From: Anastatus disparis
Taxonomy: Eukaryota; Arthropoda; Insecta; Hymenoptera; Eupelmidae
Length of the DNA: 64,000 nucleotides
Assembly (NCBI GenBank): GCA_017163975.1
Contig: JAFFSR010000347.1
Location: forward strand, 7,058,001 to 7,122,000
Direction: 5' to 3'
The notes beneath the pieces are model-generated. The model was not told where the DNA came from and made no database searches. It saw only the letters and a list, made by a program, of their open reading frames with translations. The position numbers and the translations under genes were made by a program. Numbering within the stretch: the first letter of the stretch is position 1; the number at the start of each line of letters is the position of its first letter. Of this stretch, positions 23,064 to 35,133 are shown piece after piece.

Positions 23064-23849
23064 GTTAGCTTGTAATTCGGACAATCCGCAATTCGGGGTT
23101 GAATACTTGGCTGATATTATAAGGCATAAAAATGCTTTCGACGCAACGTGCAAGATTAAATATTAAATAAATAATACTAAAAAAATCAATGCTAAATAGA
23201 TTGAAAGTCACTACTGACATATTTGAACTTTTTCGAGAAATTTGTCCACCCCTGACTTGTAACACGGGAAATTCATAATTCGCAGAATTCACGATTCAAA
23301 GTGAAGTACTTAACTAATGTATAAGAATATCAGGTTACAGCATCGAGTAACACACACTGATTGATGTATAAAGATATCGGGTTACATTATTAAGCCTATT
23401 AGAAGTACAAATTCATTTTCGGCAAAGGGGTATTTTGTTTCTTTACAACTGCTGGTCAAAATAGTATCTTGCATTCTGAGTGTAAGAAAATACCCTTTTT
23501 TCAGCGGTGGTTTGATTTAAAAAAATTTAACCATTTTTTTTCTGTGGAGGCTGCGGAGGTTACATTTAATTTTTGCTCGCAACAAGGAAATACTTTTGAC
23601 GCACTTTTTAATACCTGTAAATTCGCTAAATTTATAATCTAAACACGGGATTTGTTAGGTTTTTTCTCTAGTTCCAAATGACGTTTATTAAAAAATCGAT
23701 AACGAAGTCTGAGTAATTAAAAAAATTAAAAAATTGGAATTGAATAATAAATTGCAGAATTTCATCACGCGTATTCAAGTTTATTTTTCGACAACTAAAA
23801 ACAATTTTTTAATTTTATCAAAGTACATCCCACGCAGCATGGAATATTT

Positions 23850-24165
23850 ATGGAAGTTTTATGGAATATTGAAACGGAAGATTTGAAACATTTCATAAAC
23901 GTTTCATGGAATATGCATGAAAGATTTAAGAAATCTTCATGGAATATTCCATGAAACATTCCTGAAAGATTTTAAAAATGCATCGTGAAATATTTCATGA
24001 AATATTCATGGAAAATTCGTAGAATATTGGCACGAAAGATTTAGAATATTTCAGAAATCTTCCATGAAATGTTCCTGGAAGATTTCGATGAAAGATTCAG
24101 AGTTTCAGATCTACCATGAAATGTTTCTGGAATATTTCATGGAAGGTTGTGAAATGCTGTGAGAA
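23850..24165. repeat. Degenerate simple repeat built from GGAATATTTCATG-like words
   Basis: About 315 bp made of overlapping GAA and TTC words, such as ATGGAATATTCCATGAAAC and CATGAAATGTTCCTGGAAG. Copies are irregular, so this looks like slippage followed by mutation. The alternation GAAnnTTCnnGAA happens to equal the heat-shock element consensus. Confidence 0.7.
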
Positions 24166-24412
24166 GGTAGTATATATGTTATATAATAACGCATTATATT
24201 TATACATCAATACATATACGTATACATAAACATTGACATTGAGTTATAAAATCGCATTTACAAATTTGCTTCGACTGTACGCAACAAAGCGCCAACCCTT
24301 TCGCTGATACAGGGTGACCCATTTCAAATGCCCCACACAAATATTTCAAATAGAAAGCATTTCTGAGAAAAATATTTTAGACAAAAGTTGTAAGATTTGG
24401 GAGGGGTCATCT

Positions 24413-25085
24413 TTTGGTAACCATGACCATGATCATCATCGTCAGCATGAGTCAAGTTAATTTTTGTAAATGGGAACCCCTAACTTCGACTCCGGAAATA
24501 AGAAGACCGGAAAATTTTACGTCCAAGTATGTCCTTAACCATGACCATGACCATGACCATGATCATCATAGTCAGCATTGGTCAAATCGATTCAAATGAG
24601 AACCACTAATTTTGACCCCGAAAATGGTAAGAACAAAAAATTCTACATCCAAGTATGTCCTTAACCATGACCATGATTATCATGGTCAGCATGAGTCAAG
24701 TTAATTTTTTCAAATGGGAACCCCTAACTTTGACTCTGGAAATGAAAAGAGCGGAAAATTTTACGTCCAAGTATCTCCTTAACCATGACCATGACCATGG
24801 CCATGATCATCATGGTCAGCATTGGTCAAATTGATTTTTTCTAATGAGAATCCCTAATTTTGACCCCTGAAATAGTAAGAGCGAAAAATTTTTGGTCCAA
24901 GTATGTCCTTAACCATGACCATGACCATGACCATGATCATGATGTTCAGCATTGGTCAAATCGATTTTTTCAAATGAAAACCCGTAATTTTGACCCCGGG
25001 AATAGAAAGAGTGGAAAATTTTACGTCCAAGTATAACCCTGACCAAGACCATTACCATGACTATCATGGTCAGTAGGGGTCAAGT
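24413..25085. repeat. Tandem array, unit about 123 bp, with nested GACCAT hexamers
   Basis: Landmark GTCCTTAACCATGACC recurs at about 24532, 24657, 24775, 24905 and (diverged) 25030. Each unit contains a variable run of GACCAT, then CATCATxGTCAGCAT, GGTCAA, AATTTTGACCCC and CGTCCAAGTAT. A His-Asp repeat frame at 24414-24599 results from the hexamers and is unlikely to be a gene. Confidence 0.85.
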
Positions 25086-25611
25086 TGATTTTCCCTAATA
25101 GGGAAGGTTAGTTTTCACCCAGAAAAAGAGCGGTATCTTCTACGTCCGTATATGACCTTGACGTATTGGCTGCAAAGTTATTCTCGTTAATTTTTGTATA
25201 AACTAATATTTGGTTCTCGTTTTTCTACCTGAAAAACTAATTTCCTCAATATTTCATTTAATTAGACTAAAAATTGCGTACACTAAGCGTATTAATATTT
25301 TTCGCTATTTTTTTCAATTTTTTATACTTTTTCTTTATTTTTTCTCTAGAAACAAAATTAAAAATGTCTGAAAAATATTCAAATACATGTTTAATACGGA
25401 GCGTCCAAAAAAATTAGTTCATAAAATTTACCACGAAAAAAAAGTTTTAAATTTAAATAAGAAAAAAATTAGGTTTTTCATACATGATGCGAAAATGATT
25501 GTTTTTATACATTATTGAATTGTTATTTTTTTCATATCCAGATATTTCATCCATAACTTGCCACAATTAAATCTTATTGAACAATGATTAATTTCTCCTA
25601 GAATTTCTTTC
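25085..25611. other. AT-rich DNA upstream of the Helentron-type coding block
   Basis: No recognisable coding sequence. The 5' end of the rolling-circle element should lie somewhere here, but I see no clear terminal motif. Confidence 0.35.
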
Positions 25612-27834
25612 ATGCAAATACGAAGATTGAGGCATGTTCATGGTCAATATGGTATTTATGGGCAAATTATTAATTTACCAGTTGAAGTTAATACTATGGG
25701 AAAACAACTGCCTAGGAATATTGAAGACGATCACTGCTTTTACGTGCATATTAAAAAAAAGTTAATTCATGAAACTAGTTATGTTTATGAACTAATTAAC
25801 AAGAAAAATATTAAAAAATGGCTATCGTATTTAGTAACAACACCTCTTTACATTCATCATGATATTAAAATAGACGATTCTTTTTTACTAAATATGAATC
25901 AAGTAGAATCACAAATAATAATCGATGATATTAGTGAGCATGTTCTTCCTGAAGATAATGTCACAGTTCAACAACAAACTCTTTTATGGAATGAAGATAA
26001 ATTGTTGCACATGGCACTTGGGAAAAATAATGCTTCAATGAGTATACTCTCTGATGAATATGCCGAAGAGCTTTCTTTTCCAACTATTTATGCTAGTCAG
26101 TTTAGAATATACAGAGATGAAATCCATGTAAGTCCATACATGCAAGCTACCAGTGAGCCCCGGCGGACTGATCGGCGTGGTACCGATCTACAACATCTTT
26201 TGTATGTAGCTGTTAAAATCATGAGATATCGTGTAAGTCAAAACGTAAATATTGCTTTTAAACACGTTGGTCATGACACTAAAATTACAAAAGAAAATAT
26301 ACAATCTGAAGATTATGTTAATAATTGCATAGAAACTAACCTTGCGTTTCTTCGCTGCATACCCAATTCTGCTTGGTATTGGTCTGATCGCAAAAAAGAT
26401 TTATTCGCAATGATTAGACAGTTAGGAGCACCAACTGCTTTTATGACTTTAAGTGCAAATGAAACTGGGTGGACCGATTTGCTTAAATTATTGTACAAAT
26501 TAAAAAATGATGAAACCATGATTTCCGATGAACTTTTAACACAAATGAGTTACGCACACCAAACTTAACTAGTTAATGAAGATGCTGTAACTTGTGCAAT
26601 TTATTTTAACAAGTTAGTTAATTATTTATTGAAAATTTCACAAGCGAAAAAAAGAGTCCATTTGGGAAATATCGAATACTTGACTGCTTTAAAAGGATTG
26701 AATTTAAACATTCTTCTATGGTTAGATAATGCACCAAAAGATTTATTGAATAACAATAGTGATGTCGTTCAATTAATCGATGAATTGGTTTCCGTATCAG
26801 AGTCAGAAGCATCTGAAAATATTGAATTACAAATACACATTTACGTGTTACAAAAAAATGGATCCTAATAAAAAGCAAAACTGTAGATTTGGTGCACCAT
26901 TCATGCCTTCAAGAAAAACTATAAGTTTAATACCTATAAAAGATACTGATTGAGATTTCACCGAACAAGTTTTCAAAGATTATAAAAAACATTATCACTT
27001 GATAAGAAAAAATATAAAAAATTTTGACTATAAAGATTTTGACGATTTTTATACTAATAATAATATTATTTCCGATGAACATTATTACAATATTATTCGT
27101 GCAGGTATCAATCGACCAAAAAGAAAAATGGCATAACTCTTTTAACCCGTTTGTATTATATCATCTTAAATCTAATATGGATTTTTAAATCATCCAAGAT
27201 TAATATTCGTGTGCAGTTTACGTTGTTGAGTATGTTAATAAACACAACAGAGAAATCAGTAATTTACAAAGACAAATTATTGATATTATAGACGAGCATC
27301 CAGAATTTGATATAGTTAATATAACAAAAAAAAATGAGTATTAATGTACTTCATTCTTTTGAAATGCCAGCACAAGAAGCTGCTTGGTATTTGCTTAGAA
27401 AATCTATGGCTCATTCATCAATAGTAAATACTTATATACCAACCATATTTCCTATTGAACGTCAGAGAATAAGAAAAACCATGAAAGAATTAAGTGCACT
27501 GGTTGACGACTGTACAGACATATGAAAAGAGAATTAGTTTGATAAGTATGAAAAAAGACCAGATGAACTAAATGATGTCACATTAGCACAGTTTGTTGCT
27601 AAATATTATATGAATTCTAAAGGAATCTGGACTGAAAGAAATAAATTAAAAGTTATTAGGTACAGGAATTACGATATGGCTGATAACTTCAACGACTACA
27701 AACGAAAGATGGTTTTATTACATATTCCTTTTAGAAGTGAAGAAAACGATATTCTTGATGAAAATAAATTCATTCAAATATATGAAGATGATAAAGATTT
27801 AATTTTAGAATGTAGAAAAGAATTTAGAAAATGA
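25612..27834 (+). pseudogene. Helentron Rep region, HUH motif deleted
   Basis: The first frame (25612-26568, 318 codons) holds the conserved block HGQYGIYGQIINLPVEVNTM and later Helitron_like_N signatures: EELSFPTIY, YVAVKIMRYRV, FKHVGHDT, IPNSAWYWSDRKKDLFAMIR. After a stop the frame continues with NEDAVTCAIYFNKLVN and then LLWLDNAPKDLL. In active relatives the catalytic His-x-His lies just before the WLDNAP block; here about 25-30 bases are missing at that point (near 26700), with a frame change. Further Rep pieces follow at about 27150-27834 (FNPFVLYHLKSNMDF, QEAAWYLLRKSM, IPTIFPIERQRIRK, VIRYRNYDMADNF). No zinc finger is seen upstream, so the N-terminus is probably truncated. Confidence 0.75.
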
Positions 27835-27883
27835 AAATGAAGACGAAGATGAAGAATTACACAGGCATCCTTACGATACGTTA

Positions 27884-29405
27884 ATGCATGACCCACATTC
27901 TAATGTTAATGCTGATTTGCAAAATGCGTCACTCAGTAAACTTGGATCTATTGCGAAAAAAAGAAAAAATTTAATGGATGGAGAACAATTATATGAATTT
28001 ATGAGAATGGCTAATGATGAACAAAAGGAACTTCTCATGCATATTATTTATCATGTAAAAACTCCAAATGAACAACCATTTCAGATTTTGTTCACTGGAC
28101 CAACAGGTACCGGAGAGACTTTTGTTATTAAACTCATAATGGAAATTTACAATAGATTTAGTGTTAATGGTGAATATTGTAATGCTTACAAAACTTGTGC
28201 TTCAACTGGTAAAGCAGCTGTAGCAATTGATGGTACCACAGTTCATACATCTTTTAAAATATCAATTTCAAAACTATTACCTTTGTCATCTGAAATTTGA
28301 AATTTATACAGATCACTATTTAGATATATAAAAGTACTAATTATTGATGACATTAGTATGATCAGTGCAAAACTATTAGTTAAAATTGATTTTCGGTTAA
28401 AGCAAATTACTGGAAATCACAAGGAAGATTATGGCAATTTGGATGTCATTTTAATTCGAAATTAACGACAGTTGCCACCTGTAAGAGCAACACCTGTATA
28501 TAAGGCAGTTGAAACACGTATGATTAAACCACATTTGTGGACAAAATTAAAATTTTTTGAACTTACAACAGTTATGAGGCAGGCTAATGTTGTCTTTTCC
28601 AAAGTACTTACTAACATAGGTAACGACGATCCATTTGATCAAAATGAAATAGAATTTATCGAATCAAGATTTGTTAAAAAATTAGAAGCTGATCGATTTT
28701 ACTCTAATGAAGTTCGTTTGTTAATCAAAAATTCTGATGTAGATGCTTACAATAATTCCATTTTACAACAATATGAAGATAAGGTTATCTCTACAGCTGA
28801 TGACGTAATTATTGGATGTCAAAATCATGAACAAGAGGCTAATTTTAGAATCAAATTACGTAAATCTGTTATCGATATTGATGGTTTACCCTATCAAATC
28901 ACTTTTGTAATAGGAAAACATTATCTCATCACAATAAACATCGATGTAAGTGATGGTTTATGCAATAGTGCAGCTGGAAAATCATTGCATATAGAATTTG
29001 ATGAAAAGAACATTGCGCACCGAATTTGGTTTGAATTTTGTGGTACAAATAAAATAGGTTAAAAAAATAAGGCTTAAAGCAGCCCAATCAGCAGTGAAAA
29101 ATGGACTTAATAATCTTGCAATTCCTACTGAATTACGAACAGCAAACATTACACTTACATCAAATGAAAAAGTTATTGTTAAACGAAAGCACTTGCCATT
29201 AATTGCGGCTTGTGCAATGACTATCCATAAATCACAGGGTGCAACTTTCAATGAAATTATTTACGAATATAGTAAAGAACATTCACAAGAACCTGTTCAT
29301 GTTGCGCTTTCTCGTGTAACAAACATTGAAAATTTGTATATTGTTACACCTGATGATAATGAAAATAAATTTAAATTCTATCACAATCGGAAACAGGCTA
29401 GATAA
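27884..29405 (+). pseudogene. Helentron PIF1-like helicase, Walker A lysine lost
   Basis: Superfamily 1 helicase motifs appear in order: Walker A GPTGTGETF (about 28098-28124), CASTGKAAVAI for motif Ia, LIIDDISMIS for Walker B, RQLPPV for motif III and IHKSQGATF followed by HVALSRVTN for motifs V-VI. The Walker A lysine, essential for ATP binding, is replaced by Glu. Stops fall near 28300 and 28465, and a frame change lies near 29060. The protein would unwind DNA during rolling-circle transposition; this copy cannot. Confidence 0.8.
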
Positions 29406-29479
29406 ACAGTCACATTTAGAGTATCGTAGATTTTATTCATAATAGAAAAGGTATTTCAATATTAAGATTTAAATGTCAA

Positions 29480-30169
29480 TGTCTTAAGAGTCACAGCTAA
29501 GATTTGACGGATACAGTTACTAAAAAAACTTATGTATTACTACTTAGTGAAACGTGGATGTCTAACAAAGAAAATATAGATATACCTAATTTTAATTGCA
29601 TTGTTAAATATAAAAGATATAATGTTATAGCGGGTGGAGTCGCAATATATTGCAACCATAATAGAGATGATACAGCTAATATTCTCACACCAAATATGGA
29701 AATAAGTATGTCAAATACTAATGATATTAGTGTTAGCCATACAAATGTAGAAGATATTTGTTCGGCCGTGTGCAAAATGGAAAATGGTGTTGAAATAGTT
29801 ATGGTAGTTGTATATATATCACCAAACTAAAAAATGTCAGATATACAATATTTCATTCATAGTTCACTGATACAGTATAGTGAAGAAATTTTTCAAATAC
29901 TTGATCGGGATGCACATAAACTCCCCCTAATTTTGGCTAGTGACTTCAACGTTAACTTTGCCGATGAAAAATCAAAGGCATTAAAAACATTTTTTACTGA
30001 TAAATTCAATTTAACCATCAACAACAATTCAACAGAATCTACAACGAGATATGGTACTTCTATAGATGCTATTTTCTCAAGATATTTGCAGAAAATGGAG
30101 TCACAAACTTATGCATCTTATTTTAGATACCATAAGCCTATAGTTTCTATGACAGAATACGATAATTAG
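29480..30169 (+). pseudogene. Endonuclease/exonuclease/phosphatase domain of the Helentron
   Basis: Just downstream of the helicase the frame gives LRFKCQCLKSHS, a stop-interrupted LTDTV, VLLLSETWMS, YNVIAGGVAIYC, VVVYISPN and then LILASDFNVNF, ending near HKPIVSMTEYD. The E-T-W, Y-x-S/P-P-N and DFN motifs mark the apurinic-endonuclease-type fold also used by LINEs. In Helentrons it sits C-terminal to the helicase, as here. A stop after SPN (about 29828) and one near 29500 break the frame. The final SDH-type catalytic histidine may correspond to the H of RYHKPI. Confidence 0.75.
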
Positions 30170-31250
30170 ATATGCAAAGTATGTAAATAATATTTTTTTA
30201 TTTTTGTTAACAAAAAATTATATTTATGTAAAATATACATTTATATGTACTATATTATAATTTTAATAAATTTTTAATAATAAAATTTCCACAGCTATTT
30301 GATTTTCTTTCATATCCGTACTCAGTTTATAAATGCGTATGTAGATTTAGGTAGTTGTGTGCATTTAATTATTGAATGAGCAATAGAGAAAAAGAAAAGA
30401 AGACACTACCTATAATAACTATCTGTATTTCTCTGTTTATCATGCACGTAACCACAATAAGGTGTATCTAAATATAAATTTTTTAATAATTGATATCAAA
30501 ACTTCATTATTACTATTTTTTTAATTAATAATAGATTAAATGAAAAATAACTAATTGTAAAGAAAATAATTATAATTCTTGCAAGTGCCACATTTCCTTG
30601 TTTCTATACATATAGTGGAAGCATAGCTTCTGTCGACCAGTCCCCACAACTACCACATTAGTTTTTTTTATTACTATCTTTATTATATTTTGATATAGCT
30701 ACATTAAAAAAAACGGCAAGTGATTGAACAAAGCTAAAAAAAATTTTTAATTCAAAAAACTTTCAAAACAGTATAAAAAATAGAAAGAACGACTTGAAAA
30801 AATTAGTATTTTGTCTGTACTTCAATTTCCGTTTTTTTTTGTTCGCCGCGTAAAAAATCGTATTGCCAAGATATTGGTGAAACAATATTCAATATTTTGC
30901 ATTTATTTAAAAATCTATTGGCAACATTTTTCCAACATTGCGCCAACATTTATTATTTATTAATCCCTAGAGCCAAAACCGACATTATTTCCACATATTG
31001 GAAATATATTAGATATTGCTGATATATTGTATATTGCTATATCAATATGTATAATGATAAATAATTCCAATCAAAAAATCAAAGTTGTACCACATTTAAT
31101 TGAAAACTTTTTAACTTTTTTTTATATCATATCTATAAGGTATGCAATATAGGTGATATTAAAATCTTTAATATAATATATAAAAATAAAATATTGGTCA
31201 ATTTAATTCAGAAATCTTTTTTTGCAGAACAAAAAATATATTTAATAAAA
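30170..31250. other. AT-rich spacer
   Basis: No gene is recognised. Around 30860-31060 there are loosely repeated AATATTG/CCAACATT words. The 3' end of the Helentron should fall in the first part, but no terminal hairpin stood out. Confidence 0.35.
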
Positions 31251-31602
31251 GAGCAGGCCGGATTCGCTGTCCTTGTCTAATTGAGATTTTTGTTATTTAC
31301 TCAAGTATTAACCGGTGTATCTGCAAATTGAAGGTTAAGCGCAATAGATATTATTATTACAAATATTTATGCATAAGAAAAAAATATCCACCGCTTTGTT
31401 TTTGAGAAAAGTAAGGAACGCGAAAATATTATAAACATAAACTTTTACTTCGGTGTTCCTTACTTTTCTCAAAAATGTTCATAATAATAATACCTATTGC
31501 GCTCAACCTTTAATTTGAAGATACACCGATTAATACTTGAGTAAATAACAAAAAACTCAATTGATACTCGGTCGGTATCAGATTCTACTCCGGCCTGGTC
31601 TT
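31251..31602. mobile_element. Fold-back MITE, about 350 bp
   Basis: Outer ends GAGCAGGCCGGA and TCCGGCCTGGTC are inverted. Inner arms of over 100 bp share TTATTTACTCAAGTATTAA, CGGTGTATCT and GAGAAAAGTAAGGAAC in inverted order. There is no coding capacity and the target duplication was not resolved. Confidence 0.75.
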
Positions 31603-32039
31603 GAGTCAAATTTCACAAATATAAATATAGGGATATATCTGGAACTTTTTAATTTTGAGAAATTGTCTTCACAACAATTGAAAAGTCTATAATACAAGTT
31701 TCTGGAGTGGCACACGCTTCAATAAGGGCTTAAATTACTCGTTTCTATAAGTAGAATATGTAATTGAATTTTGGTATCGATTGAACAAACGTTGTTCACG
31801 CTATATAATTTTATACATAAAAAATGATACTTTTTTCATATTTTTCTACGTGTGTTTCTTGAGCTATAAAAATAGTAACGTACTTTCGATCATTCTCAAA
31901 TTTTTTAAGCATAATGAATATGGTAAAAAGAACAGTTTAAGCCTACCCTGGTACATGTGCCTCTCTTTAGGAAGCTGTTAGACTATTTTTAATGTTAGTG
32001 TAATTTTTACCTACAACCTTGAGTTGCATTTATGACAAG

Positions 32040-32170
32040 GATATAATATCGCACTTCCAATAGTAAAGCCTCTAACGGAGGTCGTCGATTACATATCCTT
32101 GCTTATTTATTAAAATATTGCATTATCGCATCTCTGGCAGTAAAGCATCTAAAGGAAATCGTCGATTCTG
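32040..32170. repeat. Two diverged tandem copies of a 75 bp unit
   Basis: ATATCGCAC...AGTAAAGCCTCTAACGGAGGTCGTCGATT is followed 75 bp later by a similar phase, AGTAAAGCATCTAAAGGAAATCGTCGATT. It lies at the downstream edge of the Polinton and could belong to its terminal region. Confidence 0.45.
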
Positions 32171-32195
32171 GTGTTGTTATTCTTTTGCTGATATT

Positions 32196-32702
32196 TTATC
32201 GGACGATCACTTTAAAGTGAAGCGTTACAATCAACGTACCGTAGTTGAATGGAATGGGAAATCCGTGTTCGTCTCTTATATCTATTTCGATCGACTGAAA
32301 CGCCAAAGGCAGCAGTGGTAGGTAGATAGATGGTGAAAAGTTTTTAATTTCAACGCCTTCGTAAACGTAATTGTGCAAATGAAGCGAGACTATACGTAGT
32401 AAGCTCGTGTGTATATTACCTGTTACGTACCGCTGGCAAATGCTGCTGTAAACCATGAGTAAGGTTATCAATTTGTTTAAAAGATTTTCTGGATGATTAC
32501 CGGTAATGTAGTATTTTTTATTACCTTTGCAAGAGAAAATTGGTACATTTACCAGACTTGAAATCCTAAGTAATTTTCCCGATCGTGTAAACGTGTGCAT
32601 ATAAGTTGTGCAATCTTCACCACATCGACATCTAACCTGTACATAGCCACCAGCTTGGATTTCAAAATATAAATGATTTTTAGGCCCGACTCTGGCAAAC
32701 AC
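32196..32702 (-). pseudogene. Polinton virion-type protein, C-terminal part (penton-like candidate)
   Basis: A 168-codon frame ends with LAFQSIEIDIRDEHG followed by a segment closing on TLHFK. This end block is one I recall from a protein found next to the integrase in many arthropod Polintons. It has been proposed to be a minor capsid or penton-like component; that role is inference. The N-terminal third (GGYVQVRCRCG) does not look like the family and partly overlaps another frame, so the start at 32702 is doubtful and the gene is probably truncated after a rearrangement with the integrase. Confidence 0.45.
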
Positions 32703-33290
32703 CTCGGTTCTCTGAGTCTCCTCTGTTTCTTGCTAAACATTTCTCATTCACGTTTGGCTGTATTAACAGGTATGACTCCTTCCCGCTCAACCATTGTTTC
32801 TCTTTTAGCATCTCTTGCACCTCTCGACCGATAAACTCCTTATCTTTATCAGTCTGTAGGTGAATAGGATGTCTATCATTACATTGTGATAAAATTTTGG
32901 ATAATGCTACAGTGAAGCTTTGGCTGGTTTTGTCGAAAAGAGGCTCTACCCAGGCAAACTTTGAAAGTGCATCAATGACAATGAGAATATATGTGTACCC
33001 ATCATTGTAGATTTTAAGATTTTAAGTGATCTAAAATCTGCCAAGTCAACTTCCCACACCTCAAAGAAGCTGAAAACGTTGTAATATCGACGAGGAAAAC
33101 GAAGTCTTACGAGTTTATGTAAGTATGTGTATCCTGACTCTACAACCATTTAGCAATCGTATTGTTATCAAATTTTTTAGGTTTTGCGTGTTTCATTATA
33201 TGAGCACCAGCGTACGCTGATGGTGCAGAAAGATAATAGTAATAATGCTCAAGATCGTCCGGCTTTGTCGTCTCTTTCTTTTTCTCCTTG
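32700..33290 (-). pseudogene. Polinton retroviral-type integrase, broken
   Basis: Frame pieces in order: SAPSAYAGAHIMKHA and IAKWL (N-terminal region), TYLHKLVRLRFPRR (a characteristic lead-in), WEVDLADFRSL with the first catalytic Asp, and after a frameshift near 33010 the second block LQTDKDKEFIGRE with the second Asp (about 32824-32865). The segment that should carry the catalytic Glu is not recognisable. The enzyme would join the element's ends to host DNA. One frameshift and loss of the C-terminal part make it inactive. Confidence 0.75.
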
Positions 33291-33760
33291 TTTCCCATCG
33301 CTCCTTCTTCTTTTACAAACCAGCTTTTTCTTTCTCCTTTGTTGTCTTTTAAATGTATTTGTAACGCGTTCCAAAAATTTATCAAACACAATTTTGTTGA
33401 TTATGCACAAAACAGTAATACCAGTTGCAGTCTCTTCATTACCATCCGATGCCTTCGACAGCATGCGTGAAAATGCTCGTTCAGACAACAGTCGGCTTTT
33501 ATGTGATTCGTTCTTTTTTCATTTGAAAATAAAATATCGTGCTGTAGACAGGAATTGTCAAGAGCTTTTTTTCTCTCTGACCACGTCTGAGACGCTCTCC
33601 GAGATGCGTGCCAGGACCGAGAAACTGGTAGCCTGGTAGATGCATTTCAAAGGGTACAACTGAAATCAATCGGTTAATAAAAGTACCAGTATTCTCCTTC
33701 TCCTCCGCCTTTTCCTCCTCCTTTTTATTTCTTTACTCTCCATGATCTCCTTCCATGCTT

Positions 33761-33955
33761 TCACATACTGTTCCATTTTAGCTGTTCGATGCGACTCTTT
33801 TTCGCAGGGGTTGATGGTGTAGCTGCCGATTCACTACCAGATTTTTTAAGCTTTTTTACACTTACGTCTTCTTGCTCGTTTACGTTCATTTGACTAGTAT
33901 CTGATGAAGTATAATCGCCTTCATTTTCTGACGATGACAGCGAATAAATTCTCAA
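33761..33955 (-). CDS. Small Ser/Lys-rich frame in the Polinton, unrecognised
   Basis: The 64-codon frame has an acidic-Ser start (SLSSSENEGDYTSSDTS) and a basic end with PAKKSRIEQLKW. It could be a remnant of a low-complexity Polinton protein. I do not recognise it, and it may be chance. Confidence 0.25.
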   Translation of the reverse strand: MRIYSLSSSENEGDYTSSDTSQMNVNEQEDVSVKKLKKSGSESAATPSTPAKKSRIEQLKWNSM

Positions 33956-34348
33956 GGTATACTAACCTGTCGCAAGACGCGTGCAAACTGCTTGTATTAG
34001 CGCGGTGGTGGTCTTTGGCTGTATTCACAGTAGCATGGAAGTTTGGCAATTCAAAATTCCACCCGTGATAAATTAATAGCGGTAAAATTTGCTCTAGTAT
34101 GCTGAATCGTGGTTCATGGTTATTCTTGTATGAACCCTACTATATAAAATTACAGTTTAATATTTTTTTATTTGTCAAGTATTTTATATATAATAGGAGT
34201 AAATACGTATAACAAGCCGTATAGAGATGCCGAGTAAACAGTTCATTATTGCACAATAGCTTTTTTTGTGACCGTTTCATTAATTATAAAAATACTTAAT
34301 ATTAACCGAAGATCCTTCTAATAAATGTAATATGCATGCGAAAAGAAC

Positions 34349-35095
34349 TTGCATAAATTATTCACTCTCGTGAAAAATCCCGTGGTTTCAAATCCGATTG
34401 CTACAACTAAGCGTTTAAAAGATGTATCCTCGATATACTTATATTTCATTCAAGCTCTCAGAAATAGCCCTAGCGTCAATCGTATTAGATGTGCATGTAT
34501 GATACGATATAACCTATCTATTTGCACGTGTCTTCTCGATTCAGTATACGATTATATGCATAGTATGATACGACATAATCCAGCTATTTACACGTACATT
34601 CATGATTCGGTATACGATTATATATAACCTGGTATACGCGTATCAATAGCTAGGTATAAGTTTATAGTAGTATCCTCGGTATGCATATACGTATAAATAA
34701 CCGAGCTATTAACACGCACACACACACACCTTGGCATAGTAATCTTAGTACGCATACACGCATAAATAACCAAGCTATTTACATGCGCATACTTACCGCG
34801 GTATGAACAGCTTGATATACTAGCATATCAACCACGCTAAATATACACCGCAGTATAAACAGCTCGGTATACTAGTATATCAACCACGTTAAATATACAC
34901 CGCGGTATAAACAGTTCGTTATACTATTATATGAATCACGCTAAATATACACCACGGTATAAACAGCTTGGTATACTAGCATATTAATCATGCTAAGTAT
35001 ACACCATGGTATAAACAGCTCGCTATACTAGCATATTAACCACGCTAAATATACACCACGGTATAAACAGCTCGGTATACTAGCATGCCACGCTA
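34349..35095. repeat. Tandem repeats, main unit 52 bp, inside the Polinton
   Basis: From about 34797 to 35090 the unit ACACCACGGTATAAACAGCT plus CGGTATACTAGCATATTAAC plus CACGCTAAATAT recurs five to six times with few changes. Upstream (34490-34760) longer, more diverged units with GCTATTTACACGTACAT and CGGTATACG are related in wording. The array is plausibly an expansion within a gene or spacer of the element. Confidence 0.85.
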
Positions 35096-35133
35096 TTTAC
35101 CCGCGTATATATGCTCTAAACACTCTTGCGGTA

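Larger units (their letters stand above)
25612..30169 (+). mobile_element. Helentron-type rolling-circle transposon, inactive
   Basis: A Rep-like N-terminal region, a PIF1-type helicase and an apurinic-endonuclease-type domain occur in that order on one strand. Rep-helicase fused to an endonuclease is the known arrangement of Helentrons, as opposed to plain Helitrons. The reading frame breaks at least eight times. I could not identify the terminal hairpin or the insertion dinucleotide, so the true ends extend an unknown distance either side. Confidence 0.75.

Noticed and set aside
24414..24599. His-Asp repeat protein
   Set aside because: Produced by the GACCAT hexamers in a tandem array; neighbouring units do not keep the frame.
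34797..35090. CRISPR-like array
   Set aside because: Units are directly adjacent with no unique spacers, in a eukaryotic transposon-rich context; it is a plain tandem repeat.
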